64,000 bases of DNA from Ardenticatenaceae bacterium (GTDB taxonomy: Bacteria; Chloroflexota; Anaerolineae; Promineifilales; Promineifilaceae), in NCBI GenBank assembly GCA_020634435.1, contig JACKBS010000007.1, forward strand, positions 434,001 to 498,000, read 5' to 3'. This document shows positions 5,682-14,715 of the stretch, piece after piece; positions within the stretch are counted from its first letter, which is position 1, and each line of letters opens with the position of its first letter. Under the pieces are notes generated by a model. The model saw only the letters and a program-made list of their open reading frames with translations. It searched no databases and was not told the DNA's origin. The position numbers and the translations under genes are program-made.

Positions 5682-8579
5682 ATGATCTCCGATTTATTGA
5701 GCCTAATTCCAAATAACCTCAAACAGCAAGTATTGGATTCAGTTGTTGATATTGTTGCCAGCCAGGCAGAATCTGTTGGTGGTAGTTCAATGGCTCAAAA
5801 AATTCGGCAATTGCGCTCCGATGCGGCTTTTACTTCTGCCTATGAAAACGGGCTCAAGAAAGCAGTTGAGCGATTCATCCAAGAATATGGAATAGAAGAT
5901 GAAGATTTGGTTTCGGCCGTTTCCCACAGCCACGATCTCTTTACTAACCATGAAGTGCAAAGTGCCCTCCTGTCCATGGTTAGCCACCCTGGAAAATACT
6001 TAAATGCCGAACAAGAAACCCTGATCCAATCTTTTGACTCCGTTTTACCCCAACGAAAAAACCGAGAGCGGGTCGATAAGGCAATTTCCTACTTATTACG
6101 CTGCCTGGCTGAAGAAATGTGGCATTTGCCGGAACTCCAGCCGATTTATACGCTGCAATTTGCCCGCATGACGGCCGAAGCGACCCACGAACAGGTGGCG
6201 CTGCAAAAAGCGCAATTGGCGGCTTTATCCAGCCTAGGCGATGGCGTGCGTAACGCCTTATTACAATTAACCGATTCCATTACTAGCCAGAAGCAACTCA
6301 CGTCAGACAATACCGGGCAGCAGCTTCAGCCGCCAAAGGTATACCACAATTTACCCCAGCCGGATTATGGCGAGTTTGTAGGCCGGAAAGATGAATTAGC
6401 TCAAATTTTCAATTTGCTACAGCCCCATCCGCAATCACGGCACCATCTTATTGTCATTGACGGCATCGGCGGTATTGGCAAGAGTACGTTGGCTTTGGAA
6501 GTCGCTCATCGCTGTTTACATGCCAGCATGGCAATAGCCCAGGCTGACAAGAAAGAACAAGACCGTCTAGTGCGTTTACGCGAGACGTTAATTGACCGTT
6601 TAAGCGAAGATGAACTACGCACCCTTTGTTTTGACCTGGCCTTGGATTATGAAATGCTGCCGGGGCAAGGGAAAGGGGGCAAAGCCCGAGAATTGGTCGC
6701 TTATATGGACCGACGCAACCGGTTAGCTGAATTATTCGGAACGTTACAGCGATTGCGGCCAGATACTCGTGATGACGCTTGGCAAGAAAACATGACAAAC
6801 ACGGCCGTTGCCGAGCAATTTGATGCCATTATTTGGACCAGTGCCAAGAACAACGTCCTTACTGCTGACGGCATTATTGCCCGTCGTCAGGTCCTGCGTA
6901 CACTCGATGACATCTACACAGCTATTTCTATCGCGCTTCAACGCGATGACATCACCCGTGCCTCTGGTGAGCAGCAAGACCAACTCGTTCGCCGCGCCCT
7001 TACCCAACAACGAACGCTCCTTATTATTGACAATTTGGAAACTGTTGACGATTCGAGTGTAATTACATTTCTACAAGAATTGCCCGATCCAACCAAGGCA
7101 ATCGTTACTACCCGACATCGTATTGACGTCGCCTATCCTGTTCGGTTGGGGGACATGCCCTGGATTGACGCGCAAAAGCTAATTAACATTGAATGTGAAG
7201 AAAAGCAGGTCACTCTGACACATCAGCAGGCCCAGCAGCTCTATGCGCGTACTGGCGGTGTCCCTTTAGCAATCACTTGGAGCATTGCTCAAATAGGCTT
7301 TGGTTATCCAATTGAAACGGTCCTGAAACGACTCAGCCAACCTCAAGAAAATATTGCTCGTTTCTGTTTTGATGAAGCTATTTCCCTGATCCGCAAACAT
7401 CCGGCACGCAGGCTGTTGCTAGCTCTCTCTTTGTTTGAAGCGGGTGCAACTCGGCAAATTTTAGGCCAGGTTACCGGGCAAGCCGATGACGTGCTGATGC
7501 GTGACGAAGGGTTGGTGCAACTAGAAAGACTGTCTCTGGTTAATAAGGAAAACGGCCGTTTCACTCTCCTTCCCCTTACCCGCGACTACGCTACCGCTGA
7601 ACGGTTACAATACCCAGATGAAAATCACGAACTGGTTGAAAACTGGCTCGCATTTTACGTTCACCTGGTTCAAAAAGACGGCAGCAATCATGCCCGTTGG
7701 TACAACTTCGACGTTTTAACTGAAGAAGGACAAAACATCCTGGCTGCTGTTGATTGGGCGTTTGCTGCCGGGCGGATTCACGAGGCACTTGTTTTAATGA
7801 CGGCCGTTTTCTGGTACTTAGACATCACGGGCCGTTGGACAGACGCTCTCAAATATGGCGACAAAGCGATTGAACTCGCAGCTTTGGAAAACGATAATCT
7901 TGCCCTTGCCGGGATTTGTCGTCAGACAGGCTGGATTAAAGCCCAGCTAGGCCAATTTGATGCCGCAGAGACCTATTTTCAACAAGGCGTGGCTGCTGTC
8001 AGCAAGGTGTCTGGTAAAGAAGGCGTAACCATGCACACCGACTTGCTGATTGTCCAGGGCCAGGCCATTCGGAAAGCAGGAGACTATCAACAAGCGAAAG
8101 ATATTTTTCAACGCTGCCAAGAAGCAATTGATACTCATCAGCTAGCTAGTGAAGTTCAGGCTGATCTTAATTTCGAGTGGGGCAAATGGGCCAGAGATCA
8201 ACAAGACTGGGCAGCTGCTCAACACTACTTTCAACGGGTACTTGATTGGTCGGAGCAGATGGTTCAACAAAAGCGTGGTTATCAATACGACATGGCCTTG
8301 GGAACCCAAGGCAACATGGCTTTCATCCTGTTTCAATTGGGACAATACGCGGAAGCACGGTCAATGTGCCAAAGAGCTATGCAATTTTATGAAAAACAGG
8401 GAGGTAAGCCCTATTATGCCATTCTCAATTACCGCTTTGCTCTCATCGAAGAAGCTTTAGGAAACATTCAAAGCGCGCGTGATCACGCCCAATATGCCCT
8501 ACAGATAGCTCAGCTAACCGGCTTAGTGGTAGAACTACCGATCATGCAGGCTTTGATAAACCGGTTACAGGCAGAGTAG
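5682..8579 (+). CDS. STAND ATPase with TPR sensor and inserted effector-associated domain
   Basis: This 965-residue signal-transduction ATPase resembles bacterial NLR-like defence proteins. Residues 1-215 are helical and unassigned. A Walker A motif, GIGGIGKST, is at about residue 260 and Walker B, LLIIDNLE, at about 445, with a GGVPLAI segment at about 525 as in NB-ARC proteins. TPR-like repeats occupy about 690-960. Between Walker A and Walker B, about residues 297-361 (LRETLIDRLSEDELRTLCFD, then GKARELVAYMDRRNRL) match the pattern of effector-associated domains found as stand-alone or terminal adaptors in Chloroflexota and cyanobacteria. Its position inside the ATPase is unusual. It lies just upstream of hsdM on the same strand, 47 bp apart. 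The likely role is phage sensing, and the effector is unknown. Confidence 0.82.
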   Translation: MISDLLSLIPNNLKQQVLDSVVDIVASQAESVGGSSMAQKIRQLRSDAAFTSAYENGLKKAVERFIQEYGIEDEDLVSAVSHSHDLFTNHEVQSALLSMVSHPGKYLNAEQETLIQSFDSVLPQRKNRERVDKAISYLLRCLAEEMWHLPELQPIYTLQFARMTAEATHEQVALQKAQLAALSSLGDGVRNALLQLTDSITSQKQLTSDNTGQQLQPPKVYHNLPQPDYGEFVGRKDELAQIFNLLQPHPQSRHHLIVIDGIGGIGKSTLALEVAHRCLHASMAIAQADKKEQDRLVRLRETLIDRLSEDELRTLCFDLALDYEMLPGQGKGGKARELVAYMDRRNRLAELFGTLQRLRPDTRDDAWQENMTNTAVAEQFDAIIWTSAKNNVLTADGIIARRQVLRTLDDIYTAISIALQRDDITRASGEQQDQLVRRALTQQRTLLIIDNLETVDDSSVITFLQELPDPTKAIVTTRHRIDVAYPVRLGDMPWIDAQKLINIECEEKQVTLTHQQAQQLYARTGGVPLAITWSIAQIGFGYPIETVLKRLSQPQENIARFCFDEAISLIRKHPARRLLLALSLFEAGATRQILGQVTGQADDVLMRDEGLVQLERLSLVNKENGRFTLLPLTRDYATAERLQYPDENHELVENWLAFYVHLVQKDGSNHARWYNFDVLTEEGQNILAAVDWAFAAGRIHEALVLMTAVFWYLDITGRWTDALKYGDKAIELAALENDNLALAGICRQTGWIKAQLGQFDAAETYFQQGVAAVSKVSGKEGVTMHTDLLIVQGQAIRKAGDYQQAKDIFQRCQEAIDTHQLASEVQADLNFEWGKWARDQQDWAAAQHYFQRVLDWSEQMVQQKRGYQYDMALGTQGNMAFILFQLGQYAEARSMCQRAMQFYEKQGGKPYYAILNYRFALIEEALGNIQSARDHAQYALQIAQLTGLVVELPIMQALINRLQAE

Positions 8580-8626
8580 TCACCATCTAACTAGAAAAAT
8601 GCAATCAACAAAAACCAATCTTGAAT

Positions 8627-11227
8627 ATGGCTAAACTAACTCTCTCTCAACTTGAAAGACATTTATTTGCAGCGGCCGATATTTTGCGCGGCAAGATGGA
8701 CGCCTCAGAATTTAAGGAATTCATCTTTGGGATGCTGTTCCTGAAGCGGAGTTCCGATGCGTTTATGCAGCGGCATGAGCAGATTATGCAGGAGCAGCTG
8801 GCGCGTGGACGGTCTGAGGAACAGGCAAAACAGCGAGCCGAATCGCGGGGATATTATGGGGATACGATTTTTATTCCCGAGCGGGCGCGCTGGTCTAATA
8901 TCCGTGACCATTTCCACCAGAACATTGGCGACGAGCTGAACAAGGCGCTACAAGCGGTTGAGGATGAGAACAGTGAGGTGCTGGATGGCGTGCTTAGCAC
9001 GATCAACTTTAACCGTCGCTTTGGGCGAACGACGCTGTCTGACCAGCAGCTGCGCCAGTTGATTTTGCACTTTAACAAGTACCGGCTGCTGGATGAGGAT
9101 TTTGAGTTTCCCGATTTGTTAGGCAGCGCCTATGAGTATTTGATTGGCGAGTTTGCCGATTCGGCTGGAAAGAAGGGGGGTGAATTTTATACGCCTCGGG
9201 CTGTGGTGCGTTTGATGACGCAGCTGGTTGCGCCACAGGAGCGGATGCGGGTGTATGACCCTTGCGTTGGCTCCGGGGGTATGCTTATCCAGAGTGCACA
9301 GTATGTGGCGGAAAACGGAGGCGATCCGCGTAACCTGGCGCTTTATGGGCAGGACAATAACGGGAGCGTCTGGTCAATTTGCAAGATGAACATCATTTTG
9401 CATGGCATTAAAACCGCCGATATTCGCAACGATGACACCTTGGGCAAACCGCTGCACATTGAAGGTGGTGAACTCCTGCGCTATGACCGCGTATTGAGCA
9501 ATCCGCCATTTAGCCAAAACTACACCAAGGAGGGGATGCCCTTCCCCGAACGTTTTCGCTATGGTTGGTGCCCGGAATCGGGCAAGAAGGCGGATTTGAT
9601 GTTTGCCCAGCATATGCTGGCGGTGCTGCGGCCGGGCGGCATGGTGGCTACGGTGATGCCGCATGGGGTGCTGTTTCGCGGCGGCGAGGAAGGCAAAATC
9701 CGGCAGAAGTTGATTGAGGCAGATGTGTTGGAAGCGGTTATTGGCCTGCCGCCAAATTTGTTTTACGGTACGGGCATTCCGGCCTGCATTTTGGTGATGC
9801 GCTATCCGGGCAGCAAACCAGCTGAGCGCAAAGGAAAGGTGCTGTTTATCAACGCCGATGCCGAATTCCAGTCGGGACGGGCGCAGAATTATTTGCTGGC
9901 TGAGCATATTGAGAAGATTGTGTCCACTTACCGGGCGTTTGCCGATGTGCCTGGCTATGCGGCGCTTGTGGGCCATGAGGTGCTGAAGGGCCATGAATTT
10001 AACCTGAATATTCGCCGGTATGCGGATAACAGCCCGCCGCCAGAGCCGCAAGATGTGCGGGCGCATTTGGTGGGTGGCGTGCCAGTGCGGGAAGTATTGG
10101 CTAAGCGAGAGCTGCTACAAGCGCATGGCGTTAGGCCAGGATTGCTGTTTGTGAAGCGAGAAGAAGCAGACGGGTACGCACCATCACCCGGCAGCCTGCA
10201 CAGCTTAAATGAACCACGAGCCAGTTACCAAACGGAGACGCCCCCTCTCCCTGAAGTGCCGGTGAACCCGAAGCGTAAACGGGACGCTTATTTTGATTTT
10301 GCGCCTGAGGTGCAAAGCCGGGCAGATATTAAGCGCGTGATTGAAGACGATGCCCAGGTACAGGCGCAGGAAGCCGCGCTGCGGGCAGCTTTTGCTGGCT
10401 GGTGGGCGGCGCATGTACCCCAGTTGGCAGGGCTGGCGCGAGCCAAGAACGGGAACCTATACGCGGTGCGGGCGGAGCTGATGGCCTCATTTGTGGCGGC
10501 GTTTCAGGCACCGCAGGCTAACAACCAGACCAGTGCGCCAAAGCAGGGCAGTTTGATTTTGGATAAGCACCAACTGGCGGGGGCGATTGCTGGCTGGTGG
10601 GAAGAGAGCCAGTATGAGCTAAAGACGCTGGTGGCCCAGGGGTTTCTGGGGGTGGTGGACAGCTGGATAGCGACGATACGGGCAGGGATGGATGATAAAA
10701 ACACGAAGTTTGACCCGTTTAGCCACAAGCTGGTAGTGACGCTGCTGCCAGAATACCTAGCGCGGCTGGCGGAGCTAAACAGCCAGATTGCCGAACTGGA
10801 CAGTACGCTTAAAGAAGCGCAAACGACGGATAACGAGGCGGATGCCGCTGAAGACGGTGACGCAGATGGCAACGACGAAGAGACGTTGAGCGAAGAAGAA
10901 TTGAAAGAGCTGCGCCGTCAACTACGCGAAGCCAAAAAAGAATTAAAGCTGCGACAAGGGCGGGTGCTGGAGCGACTGGAGCAGGCCCGCGCTGACCTGG
11001 ATGAAGCAGCGGCGCAGCAGCTGGTGCTGGATATTCAGCGGGGTGAACTGGCAGCGACGTTGGAAGGGTATGTGACGGCGCACCGGCAGGAGGTGGTAAC
11101 GGCCGTTGAAACCTGGTGGGATAAATATTATGTGCCATTGATTAGCATTGAGAAAGAACGAAACATAAGAACAGAAACTTTCACACAATTTGCACTTAGT
11201 CTTGGATACTACTCAGATGTTACGTGA
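8627..11227 (+). CDS. hsdM: Type I restriction-modification methyltransferase subunit
   Basis: HsdM is an N6-adenine methyltransferase using S-adenosylmethionine. The SAM-binding motif DPCVGSGG is at about residue 210 and the catalytic NPPF motif at about 290; the N-terminal helical domain (LFAAADILRGKMDASEFKEF) is standard. At 866 residues it is far longer than typical HsdM of about 500, because of a C-terminal extension of about 370 residues. The extension includes an acidic stretch (about 735-760) and a Lys/Glu-rich coiled coil. The frame opens with TTG at 8621, but ATG at 8627 is preferred. It overlaps hsdS by 11 bp and works with hsdS and hsdR downstream. Confidence 0.94.
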   Translation: MAKLTLSQLERHLFAAADILRGKMDASEFKEFIFGMLFLKRSSDAFMQRHEQIMQEQLARGRSEEQAKQRAESRGYYGDTIFIPERARWSNIRDHFHQNIGDELNKALQAVEDENSEVLDGVLSTINFNRRFGRTTLSDQQLRQLILHFNKYRLLDEDFEFPDLLGSAYEYLIGEFADSAGKKGGEFYTPRAVVRLMTQLVAPQERMRVYDPCVGSGGMLIQSAQYVAENGGDPRNLALYGQDNNGSVWSICKMNIILHGIKTADIRNDDTLGKPLHIEGGELLRYDRVLSNPPFSQNYTKEGMPFPERFRYGWCPESGKKADLMFAQHMLAVLRPGGMVATVMPHGVLFRGGEEGKIRQKLIEADVLEAVIGLPPNLFYGTGIPACILVMRYPGSKPAERKGKVLFINADAEFQSGRAQNYLLAEHIEKIVSTYRAFADVPGYAALVGHEVLKGHEFNLNIRRYADNSPPPEPQDVRAHLVGGVPVREVLAKRELLQAHGVRPGLLFVKREEADGYAPSPGSLHSLNEPRASYQTETPPLPEVPVNPKRKRDAYFDFAPEVQSRADIKRVIEDDAQVQAQEAALRAAFAGWWAAHVPQLAGLARAKNGNLYAVRAELMASFVAAFQAPQANNQTSAPKQGSLILDKHQLAGAIAGWWEESQYELKTLVAQGFLGVVDSWIATIRAGMDDKNTKFDPFSHKLVVTLLPEYLARLAELNSQIAELDSTLKEAQTTDNEADAAEDGDADGNDEETLSEEELKELRRQLREAKKELKLRQGRVLERLEQARADLDEAAAQQLVLDIQRGELAATLEGYVTAHRQEVVTAVETWWDKYYVPLISIEKERNIRTETFTQFALSLGYYSDVT

Positions 11228-12503
11228 TACGCCCATAGGTTCTATTCCTCTAGATTGGCATATAACGAAATTAGGAGATGTTGCAATTCTCCAAGGTGGT
11301 TATGCTTTCAAAAGTTCTGACTTTGTTCAAAATGGCATTCCCATCGTACGAATGAGTAACCTGAAAAATGGTGCCCTCGTGTTAGATAATGCGGTTCAAG
11401 TATCAAAATCAGTCGCTCAAACTTGTATGGAATGGCAGCTCGAAAAGGGAGACCTATTAGTAGGTATGTCTGGAAGTCTTGGCAATTTTGCGACCGTAAA
11501 AGAAAGCGATTTGCCTGCTTTACTAAATCAGCGTGTAGGCCGTTTTATTGTTACTGATCCAGAAAAATGTACATATAAGTTCCTAAAAACCATTGTATTA
11601 AGCAACTATTACTCCCGTCATATTCAAAACTTGGCAGCAGGTGCCGCCCAACTCAATATCAGCTCGAAACAAATAGAGGAAACCCTTTTTCCCCTTCCCC
11701 CTCTCGATGAACAAATGCGCATTGCTGACATTCTTGATACTGTGGACGCCGCCATCCAACAGACCGGGCAGCTCATTGCCAAACTGAAGCAGGTGAAGGC
11801 TGGGCTGCTGCATGATTTGCTGACGCGTGGCCTGGACGAACACGGCAACCTGCGCGACCCGGAGGTGCACCCGGAACAGTTTAAGGTCGTGGATGGATAC
11901 GGCCGTGTGCCAAAAGATTGGGAGTTTGTTCAAATCAAAGATATTGCCGTACAAGTCACTGATGGCGATCATCATACTCCTCAAAGATCAGAAAGTGGCA
12001 TCCTTCTCTTGAGTGCCCGTAATGTACTAAATGGAGTATTAGATCTTACTGATGTTGATTACGTACCTAAAAGCGAATATTTGCGAATGATCAAAAGATG
12101 TCATCCTGAAGCTGGAGATATTTTGATCTCTTGTTCTGGTACTGTTGGGCGTGTTTGTGCTGTTCCCGAAGGATTAAGATTTGCGCTAGTACGAAGTGTT
12201 GCCCTAATCAAGTTTTATGATTCACGAATTAATTCACGATATGCAGAATGGGTGTTACGATCTAACATTGTCCAATCTCAAATTATCGCTTCCCAACGTC
12301 AAGCAGCTCAACCAAATTTATTTCAGGGGCCAATTAAAGATCTATTCCTCCCCCTACCATCAATTTTAGAACAACAAACCATCGTAGAAATTCTTGACGG
12401 CAACGAGTCTCGTATCCGTGCCGAAGAAGCCTATCGGGACAAACTGCAAGCCATCAAACAAGGCCTCATGCACGACCTACTCACCGGCAAGGTGCGCGTG
12501 TAA
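11217..12503 (+). CDS. hsdS: Type I restriction-modification specificity subunit
   Basis: HsdS has two target-recognition domains joined by conserved helices. The first begins ILQGGYAFKSSDF and the second around QIKDIAVQVTDGDHHTPQ. Each is followed by the typical LPPLDEQ / LPSILEQQ motif and a long helix (KLKQVKAGLLHDLLT and KLQAIKQGLMHDLLTGK). It defines the bipartite DNA site methylated and cut by the complex. The ATG at 11217 overlaps the end of hsdM; the open frame from TTG 11190 gives a weaker start. A 29-codon relic of a second hsdS 3' end lies at 14549-14638, beyond the DUF262 gene. Confidence 0.94.
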   Translation: MLRDTPIGSIPLDWHITKLGDVAILQGGYAFKSSDFVQNGIPIVRMSNLKNGALVLDNAVQVSKSVAQTCMEWQLEKGDLLVGMSGSLGNFATVKESDLPALLNQRVGRFIVTDPEKCTYKFLKTIVLSNYYSRHIQNLAAGAAQLNISSKQIEETLFPLPPLDEQMRIADILDTVDAAIQQTGQLIAKLKQVKAGLLHDLLTRGLDEHGNLRDPEVHPEQFKVVDGYGRVPKDWEFVQIKDIAVQVTDGDHHTPQRSESGILLLSARNVLNGVLDLTDVDYVPKSEYLRMIKRCHPEAGDILISCSGTVGRVCAVPEGLRFALVRSVALIKFYDSRINSRYAEWVLRSNIVQSQIIASQRQAAQPNLFQGPIKDLFLPLPSILEQQTIVEILDGNESRIRAEEAYRDKLQAIKQGLMHDLLTGKVRV

Positions 12504-12626
12504 GCCAGTAAGCTTCGCATGAAGCTGATTAAAAAGTAGAAAGCATTGATTTAATGTCCAGTAGCTACGCTGCCTGTAGATAGACAAACAACATCATATT
12601 AGTCACATTTCACAAGGAATGGTCCC

Positions 12627-14498
12627 ATGCAAGAGACGCAAGCACTCGACAGCAAAAGCATCGACATCACCGGCCGCGAAAAAACGGTGCGCCAACTGTT
12701 GGATAACGTTAAATACACCATCGACTATTACCAGCGGGAATATAAGTGGCAGGCCAAAAACATCACTGAGCTATTGTCTGACCTGGAGGATAAGTTTGAT
12801 GATTTCTACTCGCCAGAGCATAGTCGCAAGATGGTGCGTAACTATGGAGCCTATTTCTTGGGTTCAATCGTAATCAGCCGGAAAAACGGCCAAAACTTCA
12901 TCATCGATGGCCAGCAGCGCCTGACGTCCCTCACCCTCCTGTTAATCTACATCCACAATTTGCAAAAAGAAAGCGACAGCTCCGAAGTAAATATTGCCAG
13001 TCTTATCTTTTCCGACTCATACGGCGAATTGTCTTTCAACCTGGATATTCCAGAGCGCACAGCCTGCATGAAAGCGCTGTATGAAACGGGTAGTTATGAC
13101 GTCAGCGAAGAAAAGAAGGAATCGGTACGTACCATCGTTGCTCGGTATGAAAATATTGTTGAAAATTTCCCAGAGGGCTTAAAAGGGGAAGCGCTGCCCT
13201 ACTTCATCGACTGGCTGCGCGAACGGGTTTATCTGGTTGAAATCACCGCCTACAGCGACGAAGATGCCTACATCATCTTTGAAACGATGAACGATCGTGG
13301 TCTGTCGCTCAGCCCCACCGACATGCTCAAGGGCTATTTGCTCTCCAACATTACCGATGATGATGACAGAGATAGGGCGCACACTGTTTGGCGGCAAAAC
13401 ATTCTTGACCTGCTTTCGGTTGGCAAAGAAGAGGAGATTGATTTCTTTAAAGCGTGGCTGCGGGCTAAATACGCCACAAATATCCGCGACCGGCGCAAAG
13501 GTGCCAAAAATCAGGATTGGGAACGGATTGGCACCACTTTCCACAAATGGGTACGAGAAGAAGCTGAAGCGATCAAATTAAAAAGCAGTGATGCTTTTAC
13601 CCAGTTTATTACGAAGGAGCTGGCATTTTACGGCCGTCACTATATTCGCCTCCGAAAAGCAGCAGAGACCTTTACGCCTGGTTTGGAACCCGTCTTCTAT
13701 AACGCCAACGTCAACTTTACTTTGCAATACCCGCTGCTGTTAGCCCCCCTAAACGCCGATGACGATTTAGACACGGTAGACCGCAAAATACGCCTGGTAG
13801 CCACCTTTATCGACATTTTTATTGCGCGGCGTATCTGGAACTTTCGCACCTTGGGCTACTCAGCCATTGTCTACACCATGTTTAACTTGATGAAAGATGT
13901 GCGGGGAAAATCGGTGTCTGAATTGGTGAGCCTGCTACACACACGCGTGGCAGAGATGGACTATGATTTTGATAGCGAAGATTTTCTGCGTGTCCACCAG
14001 CAAAACCGTCGTCAAATTCATTATCTATTGGCCCGGTTAACGCATCACATCGAGCAACAGTGTGGTGTTGAGTCCACTTTTCCCAGCTACATCTCCCGCA
14101 GTATCAAAAAACCATATGAAGTGGAGCATATCTGGGGAGACCACTTCGCGGAGCATGCCGATGAATTTGAAAACGATTATGAGTTTCAACGGGTGCGTAA
14201 CCGAATCGGCGGCTTAATTTTGCTACCGCGTGGCTTTAATCAAAGTTTGGGCGTCAAGCCATTTGAACATAAAGTCCATCATTATTTTGGCCAAAATTTA
14301 TTGGCACAAACCTTGAGCGCCAAATGTTATGAAAACAATCCGTCATTCCGCCAATTTGTGGGCCGAAGCGGTTTGCCTTTCAGGCCTTACGAACATTTCA
14401 AAGAGCAAGATTTGATGGAAAGACAGGAGCTGTACCGCCAAATTAGCAAGCAACTTTGGCATCCGTCGAGATTTGACCAGGAATTGAGTGGCGCTTGA
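12627..14498 (+). CDS. DUF262/DUF1524 protein (GmrSD-like, type IV restriction family)
   Basis: This 623-residue protein has an N-terminal DUF262 (ParB/Srx-like) domain with IDGQQRLTSLTLL at about residue 91 and a C-terminal DUF1524 (HNH-like) domain. The latter reads VEHIWGDHF at about 498, then RNRIGGLILLPRGFNQSLG. This matches GmrS-GmrD fusions, which attack modified phage DNA, and related systems such as BrxU. The SD AAGGAA precedes the ATG. It is inserted between hsdS and hsdR and is bracketed by two copies of the hsdS 3' end, which suggests a swapped-in module. Its activity against modified DNA is inferred from the family. Confidence 0.88.
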   Translation: MQETQALDSKSIDITGREKTVRQLLDNVKYTIDYYQREYKWQAKNITELLSDLEDKFDDFYSPEHSRKMVRNYGAYFLGSIVISRKNGQNFIIDGQQRLTSLTLLLIYIHNLQKESDSSEVNIASLIFSDSYGELSFNLDIPERTACMKALYETGSYDVSEEKKESVRTIVARYENIVENFPEGLKGEALPYFIDWLRERVYLVEITAYSDEDAYIIFETMNDRGLSLSPTDMLKGYLLSNITDDDDRDRAHTVWRQNILDLLSVGKEEEIDFFKAWLRAKYATNIRDRRKGAKNQDWERIGTTFHKWVREEAEAIKLKSSDAFTQFITKELAFYGRHYIRLRKAAETFTPGLEPVFYNANVNFTLQYPLLLAPLNADDDLDTVDRKIRLVATFIDIFIARRIWNFRTLGYSAIVYTMFNLMKDVRGKSVSELVSLLHTRVAEMDYDFDSEDFLRVHQQNRRQIHYLLARLTHHIEQQCGVESTFPSYISRSIKKPYEVEHIWGDHFAEHADEFENDYEFQRVRNRIGGLILLPRGFNQSLGVKPFEHKVHHYFGQNLLAQTLSAKCYENNPSFRQFVGRSGLPFRPYEHFKEQDLMERQELYRQISKQLWHPSRFDQELSGA

Positions 14499-14548
14499 CG
14501 CTGGCACTGATTGCTAGGAGGGTGATTGTGAGGGCTTTTAACGCCTGA

Positions 14549-14638
14549 GTCCGCGCCGAAGAAGCCTACCGGGACAAGCTGCAAGCCATCAAACAAGGCC
14601 TCATGCGCGGCCTGCTCATCGGCAAAGTTCGCGTTTAA
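14549..14638 (+). pseudogene. Remnant of a second hsdS 3' end
   Basis: Thirty codons (VRAEEAYRDKLQAIKQGLM and onward, ending GKVRV-stop) repeat the last residues of the intact hsdS with a few changes. Similarity continues past the stop (cagtaagct..gcatg in both copies). There is no start codon or upstream target-recognition domain. The fragment shows that hsdS was once duplicated here, or that the DUF262 gene entered by recombination between hsdS copies. Confidence 0.85.
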
Positions 14639-14715
14639 GAGAATCAGTAAGCTGCATGTAATATTGTCAATGAAATACAGTTGTCGCATTTTCTAACCAA
14701 GGTGCCAGGTAAGAT

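Noticed and set aside
9374..10066. Antisense gene of 230 codons within hsdM
   Set aside because: It overlaps the conserved methyltransferase core (NPPF motif) and has shadow-frame composition.
14689..14702. 14-bp direct repeat ttttctaaccaagg, also at 48768-48781, as an insertion or att site
   Set aside because: A few 14-bp matches are expected by chance in 64 kb and no other similarity flanks the two copies.
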